Shown here: positions 57,326 to 64,000 of the stretch, in pieces
How the letters are laid out: each line of letters opens with the position of its first letter
How positions within the stretch are numbered: position 1 is the stretch's first letter
DNA from: Megalobrama amblycephala
Lineage: Eukaryota; Chordata; Actinopteri; Cypriniformes; Xenocyprididae
Length of the DNA: 64,000 nucleotides
Reading direction: 5' to 3'
NCBI RefSeq assembly: GCF_018812025.1
Contig: NC_063066.1
Span: forward strand, 6,312,382 to 6,376,381
Notes under the pieces: generated by a model
What the model was told of the DNA's origin: nothing
Database searches by the model: none
What the model saw: the letters and a program-made list of their open reading frames with translations, nothing else
Translations under genes and position numbers: made by a program

Positions 57326-60300
57326 AGTCTGGACTTTTTACTAAGCACAAAAGTATAATTTGGTATTGACAGTAGATTCCTGGTGTGAAAGTTACGCTAT
57401 TTAAAAAGACATGACCAGATACCGCATGGAAATAGTTCAAAGCATCATGATTCAAACTGAATGCTTAATTCTGTTTTTCTCTACTGCATTTTTTGAGCTA
57501 GTTTAATGTCAGTAACAGCTGCGCACGACGGCTGTTAACATTACAAGTGTTCTTGTCGCAGGTTGATTAAGGAAATAGTTTTGATTCCCAAAACCTAATT
57601 GCATTTTCATTATGTTATGTCAAACACGGGCATTAATATAAGACTAAAATGCCAAATTGTTGATTAGAAAAGCTGCTTTGTCCAGCTTTGAAGTTGCAGG
57701 AAGCTGGGCTCCTTTCTCAGCCAGAGATGTTTCATTATTCATGCGTTTTAATTCATTTCAGGAGGCCTAGCCAACTAACCAGTTTATATGAAGTGACAGA
57801 AAGACTGAGTCAGATTAAATTATCCTCTTCATGTGATTTGCGGCCTTCAGAACCCCTCCCCCCTCCAGGTTCCCCTCCCACCACACTTCCTTTCCATCAA
57901 CAGCTTGTGTGTCTGAACCGAGCCCAGTCACACGTCTTTGTTTTAACTCTCCAAGCCTCAAGCGCATGCAAATGAATTTGGCACTTGACGTTTGAAGCAT
58001 AAGATGAAGAAAAATTCCCCAAGTGCAAAATCAAATAGATAAGAGGCAGGATTCCTCACTTTGCAGGAAATGTGTGTTTTGACTTGCTCTGTCTTTCATG
58101 TCGTCTCTTTAGACTTCAGCAGTCAAGGACGGCTGGTTTTGAAGACACTTAATTTTCAATATCCGATTGCATTGTCGGATATACTCCGTTAATATCATGC
58201 ATCCGGTGTACCTGGTAAGAACAGAAAGGGGAATGAGACTGCACTCATTCACCCATTCATTAAATAAATAAATGAATGAACGAATAAATGAATGATTGAA
58301 TGAATGAACGGTATTTTTACAAAGAGAAAAATACAAAACTACAAGACTAAACATAATAAATGTCAATTGAATCATACACAACAATATAGTATAAAAATAT
58401 TAACATAAAGTCATTAATGATATAAGCTAAAGAAAAAATATATTTTAAGTTCATTGCAAAATATTGATTTATTCTTGTGATGGCAAAGTTGACTTTTGAG
58501 TGCTTCCAACACAATTATCGACACATTTTCAATAGTAAAAGTGATTTCTCTGTGATATTTTGTTTTTTTTTTAAGTTTATTGCACAAAGTTAACAGACTT
58601 TGGCTTCTACTATCTCAGAAAGTTTTAAACATTAGTGTTAAAAATCAATTTCCCTATGTGAAAATAAATGGAATTTTTATTTACGCTATCTGCCTATTGT
58701 GTTTTATAAAATAAAAAAATAAAAAAATAAAAGTGAATTTCAGCCATGTAAAACGAAAAAAAGCAGGGTGGGAAGTTGTTTAGAACTTGTTGTTCTTTTC
58801 AAATAAATACTGCTGCCTATTCAGCCTTGAATTTTACACAGTTTGATCAATGCTTTATATAAAACCTGACAAACAAAGTTATATCCTCCTATCATCTGCC
58901 AGATGAAAATCAATCATTAGATGTTACTGTAGTTCTAAACATCCAGCTGGAACTGAATCCCTCACTCTCTAGCTTAGATGTTATTTCAGTTTTCCATTGA
59001 CGTATTGCTCATGCTGAAGAAGACACGTATTTCTCCGTAATAAAATGATGCGGCCACTCAGAGATCTGCACGGAAAACTTAAGAAAATGGTGCATCATGT
59101 TTAATTATTTATCAAAGGAAAAGGATTCTGATCTTAAGTGAAAAAATCTTACAGCATGGGAAAATATTTTTGAGAAGGTTACAGTAGACTGTGTATTTTC
59201 ATAATGAAGAAGCCTTAAAAATGTAACTACTTTTCTAGGAATTACTGTTCATCCATACCTGTTCCATCAGAGTATCCGCCGAACGTCAATAAATTGTCCT
59301 ACGTTGCCAGCAGCGGCAGTGAAAAAGTGCAAGAGTCATCTGTTATACTACACCAGGCCACCACGGAATATTGGTCAGCGACGACAGGACACTTTAAAAT
59401 AAAAAAAGGCTGACTTTGACGCCCCGATAGGGCACAGCAAGGAGATGAATTGAGAGTAAACTCTGTGTTGAAACTCATAAATCTCACATTACAGGCCATA
59501 TTCAGCTGGGAACATTCAGCATGAGCTGCAGCCCAGTGTCTTTTTTTTCATGAGTAGCCATCTTACTAATTACTCGACATGCCGGTTTTAGCACTGTGGT
59601 CATGACTGAATGCTTGTCCTTGGTAAGTTAGCAAGCTGAATATGCTTTAAAAATTCCCTTGTGAGTGTTATCAGGCTGTCAGAAAATAGATAGGCCAAAA
59701 AAGAAAAGAAACAGCCACAGGATGGTTCGAGTACCTCGCCCCCGCCGTTCTGCCGGGGTCTGATGTTTGCATTGTGACGAGAACTACAAAAGAGTCTCCG
59801 ATGAATTCAAGCTGTGGTCGATGTGAGCAGGAGGTCAAGAAAATGTGGTATGTCTGGGTGACCTTAATCACACACAGGTTCAGACGGACTCCGGTTTCAC
59901 TTGTGGGCCTTATTTCAGGTCACTGCCTCAAAGTCAAAGGAGGGCACAGTCATTATCTCCAGCAGGAGAACCCAATCATCCACACAATGAAATGAGCTCT
60001 GTTCTCACAATGCACTCAAGTGTTGTCCATCTCCCTGGGCCGAACACATGTATTCGCTGTACGTGCTAATCTATGAAGTGAATTAGCCGTAAGGAATTTG
60101 TCCTGGTCTGCTCGCTGTTGCCTCGGCACACAAAGCAGATTTACAACCCATCAAACAGCATTGGTACTGAACCAACATCAAAACCAGTGCCCGGAAAATA
60201 GACTATATTAGTCATATTGTGCATTAGGGTTGGCTATTATGGCTAGCTGCTCTGTCTGCTGTGCCTGTTATTGATATTACACATGCAATAAATGTATTAC

Positions 60301-63300
60301 GTTATATAGATTACATGTTCTTTCAATGGTTATTTCTATGAGGCCTTCCTTTAGCTCAAAAAGGTAAGCGTTACAATACAGCACCAGCAAAATGGCCAAT
60401 GTCATCTCATTAGTATTCATATGTAAAGTGTGGCCTTCTAAATAAGAGACAATCACAGATTGGTGAAGTCATAGCACCACTGCTGAAGCTATAGAAATAG
60501 ATGCACGCTTTCTATAGAGATGCGCACTTAGGCCTGAGCATGCACATTACCTCGATCCAGCCTGAAAAATGCATTTTTTTTTGTCATGATTCAAGCATTT
60601 AGAAACAAAATTTATGAGACAGTTGTTGTCAGATTTCATTGGTGATTTCAAATATGACATTTAATCAAAAGCTTGGTGAACAGCTTTGGAGAATTTTACG
60701 TTTCCCCATTCAAAGAGATAGGAGCTACATTTGCAAGTCTAAGAGGCATTTCAAAGATAGCCGCAGAGTGAAATAACTTGTCTTAAAGGGACTATGCTAT
60801 TAATCAGCAGTAATTAGGAGTTTTATTGAGGCAAAAGCTATAACTATATCAAGTATAGTATCTAAAATTTATATTAGATACTATACATTTAATAAGTGGG
60901 TAACACTAAGTAAATGCATTAAATAACAAAGAACAATACATTTATCATACATATTCAGAATTATTCACGCCTCCATGCATACTGTATTTCTAAACAAAAA
61001 GTGTCTTACAAAATTGAAATGCATATATTGTTTTGTGTGAATGGGTAGGCAGGATGATTTTCACATAATTTGAAGGAAAAAATCTAGCCTTCTACCTAGT
61101 CTTGTGGACACATATTTAGTATTTGTTTTGTGGCCTTATTTCAGTGACATATTTTTTTTTTCAATAACCATGCATAAACGTTATTCTCTCAAAAATACAA
61201 ACATACATGTTGCTCACATATTATGGTAGCCTAGTTCGTGCTGAATACAGTGTGACGACAATTTTGCCATTAATAATCAATAGTAACTGAAAAAAAGCAC
61301 AAATGTTAGGGCATGTCAAAACCTCTCCAGAGAGTTAATGTCACCTAAATTTTAAATGAACCTTATTGCAAAGTCTTACCAATCTGGATGGACAAATGTA
61401 GCTATGGGATCAACCAGAACCATCGCTCCTGTAAACACTGCAGCTGAGCTTCTGTAAACTCTTTGTAGACTTGATTTAGAGTTATCAGGCTCTAAATCAA
61501 GTTAGACAGAGCTGCCAGTCCACAGGCACTCTCGCCTTTGTTTAATTAGTACAGATTGACTCCCTCATCAGAGTGTGAAACGTGCTAAAGGAGGACTATG
61601 AGCAATGGCACTCATTTCCTTCATTGATTTTAATATCATTCAGTACGATAGCTTTGTTGTGTCACCGATGTGTCTTTACACCTGAGGTCCTTGCCACGCA
61701 AACAAATAGAAAACAAGCACAGCGAATACTCCACACTTAAAGCTTGACAGCACTTTAGTCAGACTTCAAACTACGTGTGACTGCAGCAAAATGACGATCT
61801 GCTCTGGTGAAGGCTGAGGTGAATATATTTCATCTCGTGAGATCTAACCAGCCAAAAAACATCACAAATAACTACAGTGTCTGCAGAAATCACATGCAGT
61901 AATCCGTTTAACTGATCTATCAAAGGTAGACTTCACATGTTCAGCTAATGAATCAGTTATGACTCCCAGTCTGATTGTTTCAGAGCGAGTTTTAACACGA
62001 TCGAATGAGCTCAGCTGTTCATTTTAAGGGACAGTCGCTCAATGTTTTGGGGGAGGAATAACATTATCTGTCCATGTGCTTGGCTTCTGCTTATTGAGAT
62101 TTATCATGCCCACCATCCATGGCACTCCAAAGGCATCCGCCCCATGCAGACAGATTGCAGAACAGCCAAAGCCCATTTGCATTTAAAAAAATAAAAAATA
62201 AATAAATAAAAAAGAGAGAGAGAGAGAGAGAGACAAAGCAATACAAAAGAGAATTGTACTGCCTTTTATCTGGCGATAAAACAACTTTAAAAAATACAAC
62301 ATTTGATACAGCAATGACCATATGAGATGTTTATGCCTTTATGTGTTGTCAAAACATCAGTGAGCTTTGGAAAAAAAGCAGATGCTTTGGTCTGGTCTTA
62401 TGATTTCATTTTTTTTTTTTTTTTAAAGTCTCGAAATACGATCCAAGCGGTTCCGTTCAAACATTAAAATCTCAAACACTTTGAAAGGCGTGCTTTAGGT
62501 GTATTTACAGCGCAAAAGAAAAGTGCTTGGGTTGAAAAAGCATTTGTTTCGTTTTAGCATTGAAAAGGTGTTTAAAAAAATGTTTCATAAGGAGCGTAAG
62601 ACTGCACCCAAGGAAAGTCATTTATCTTTCAGCTCCTCTTTGTCCTATTTATTTAGAAAATATACACAATTTTTCAAGCACCCATCATGTGTGACAAAAG
62701 CCACTACTGTTAGATGGAGGGAAGCAAAGAGTATGGCAAAGGTATTAAACAATACAGTAGCTTTCAAAGTGCTTACTAGGCAAGCGGCAGGCATCCGAAG
62801 GCATGCGGGGTCTACAGGGCAGCTCTCTGGGGCCGACAATCTGTACGAACAGTATGTTTCCAGCTCCAGCTCACATTCCCCTGAACAGCAGGTCTGCCTC
62901 TCTTACATTTGACTGCCTGCAGCCAAATTTAATCTAATGAACGCATAATGGCTCACACACTATCCTATAATGAAATCTTCTCGGGTCTGTTTTGCAATGT
63001 AATACCCGAGCTGACATTTTGTTGACATTCCAGATCAGGATTTTGTACTTAAGTCCAAAGCAAGACAAAGTTTGGATGTCATAAATACATAACGATCTTT
63101 ACTATGAATAGCGATATTAAAAATAGCAAGCTTTCTGCCCTGATATTGACATTTGCTAATAACCCCTGCCAGCAAGTTAACTTTGGAAGAATGTCAATTC
63201 AATCTTGCATAATTCTCATTTCTTTGTCTCCTGTAAACTTTACAGTCTGTCCGCTCTCACTGAACGGGTCTGGCCGTCTGCTGCACAGACTGCGGACGGG

Positions 63301-63704
63301 GATGCATATTAAATCGAGAGCACCGGCCGTTTAATCTGGCCTCTGATCGTACGTTTTTGTCCAATTACAAAGGAAAGCTAATTTAATTAAATTCCATTCC
63401 GCATCTTTTGACCACCTTATACAATGTTGATCTGTTCTGTTAACACTCCTCCGTCCAGTCTAGGACCGGTTCACCTTTAAAAGTGCATAATATGGTCTCC
63501 TGGCTACGTGACATCCATACTGCCATCCACTCTTGTCGTTCTGAGCTCTAATGAGTCTGCTGCGGACTAATTAGAGAAATATGTCTCGGTTGCGCTTGTT
63601 GTCCATCCCTGATGATGAGGTGGTAAAAAAGTAGAGACGCAAAAATGAAAGGTTGAGAGAATTTGCTTCTCTCTAGCATTAATTAAAGGAAGGTTATACA
63701 CTAC
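56743..63704. other. Non-coding DNA with simple repeats
   Basis: No gene or well-bounded transposon recognised in this 7 kb. Simple repeats: TA then T near 57,282-57,326, a degenerate GAAT/AAAT tract near 58,253-58,312, and an AAAT/GA tract near 62,175-62,233. T runs occur near 62,409-62,424. The frame at 62,499-62,912 (137 codons) has no signature. A perfect hairpin is listed separately. Confidence 0.5.
61469..61502. repeat. Perfect 13-bp hairpin in unique sequence
   Basis: ACTTGATTTAGAG (61,469-61,481) and CTCTAAATCAAGT (61,490-61,502) are exact reverse complements around the 8-base loop TTATCAGG. It has no T run after it and lies outside any repeat I can identify. Confidence 0.85.
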
Positions 63705-64000
63705 CGTTCAATTGTTTGGGGGCGGTACGATTTTTTGAAAGAAATCAACTTTTTTTTCAGCAAGGATGTATTAAATTGATCAAAAGTGACAGTGGAGACT
63801 TTTATAATGTTCTTTTTCAAATGAATGCATTTCTTTGGAACGTTCTATACTTATATGTGCAACTGTTCTCAACGCTGATAATAATAAAAAAAGTTTCTTA
63901 TGCAATAAATCAGCATATTAGAATGATTTCTGAAGGATCATGTGACACTGAAGACTGGAGTAATGATGCTGGAAATTCAGCTTTGATCACAGGAATAAAT
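63705..64000 (+). mobile_element. Dispersed MITE copy, cut by the window edge
   Basis: Starts CACTACCGTTCAATTGTTTG and runs through GTATTAAATTGATCAAAAGT, AATCAGCATATTAGAATGAT, TGAAGGATCATGTGACACTG and AAGACTGGAGTAATGATGCT. It is used here as the reference orientation for the family. The right terminus lies beyond the window. Confidence 0.82.

Noticed and set aside
62499..62912. 137-codon frame near the right end
   Set aside because: Low-complexity Lys/Phe-rich start, no domain, and an opposing open frame over the same region.

Overview
This window looks like non-coding DNA from a cyprinid fish (the carp, goldfish and zebrafish group). It is AT-rich, with long (TA)n and homopolymer tracts. 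It is crowded with short non-autonomous DNA transposons, tRNA-derived SINE pieces and one DIRS-type tyrosine-recombinase retrotransposon. The repeat families resemble ones I know from cyprinid genomes; that is recall, not a search. I find no convincing host protein-coding gene and no functional tRNA or rRNA gene. The window therefore reads as an intergenic region or a large intron.

The centrepiece is at 38,613-45,280. A TTAA-flanked foldback transposon (arms 38,613-39,093 and 45,201-45,280) has been split by a DIRS-like element at 39,094-45,200 that is read on the minus strand. The DIRS copy keeps the full family architecture: 172-bp inverted terminal repeats, a 113-bp internal complementary region made of the complements of both ends, gag, reverse transcriptase/RNase H, a Dam-like region, and a tyrosine recombinase that keeps its R, H-x-x-R and Y residues. 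It is dead as a source of protein: gag and recombinase carry frameshifts, pol carries three TAG stops, and two deletions remove part of the polymerase, including the catalytic loop. The uninterrupted mirror arm of the host foldback element preserves the pre-insertion sequence. It shows integration at a shared AAC with no target-site duplication.

Layout: 1-2,734 is unremarkable. 2,735-4,275 holds two abutting TTAA elements sharing one TTAA. 4,276-12,105 is mostly unique, with one dispersed MITE (8,985-9,362) and a CpG-rich block (9,780-10,450). 12,106-12,683 is a hAT-type MITE. 17,302-18,722 and 20,701-23,867 are nested transposon clusters; the second stacks at least four elements. 24,060-24,325 is a minisatellite. 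27,062-28,972 is a MITE containing another element with a 5-bp duplication. 29,737-31,090 holds a SINE, a dispersed MITE and a hAT element. 33,215-37,291 holds MITE copies and a LINE-like 3' tail split by a second copy of the 3,319 element. After the DIRS complex come SINE and MITE copies at 48,784-52,645 and 55,321-56,742. The remainder to 63,704 is featureless apart from simple repeats, and the window ends inside another copy of the dispersed MITE.

There is no cooperating gene set here. What can be read is insertion order: foldback element then DIRS; TTAA element then TTAA, CG-rich and Harbinger-type elements; MITE then MITE.
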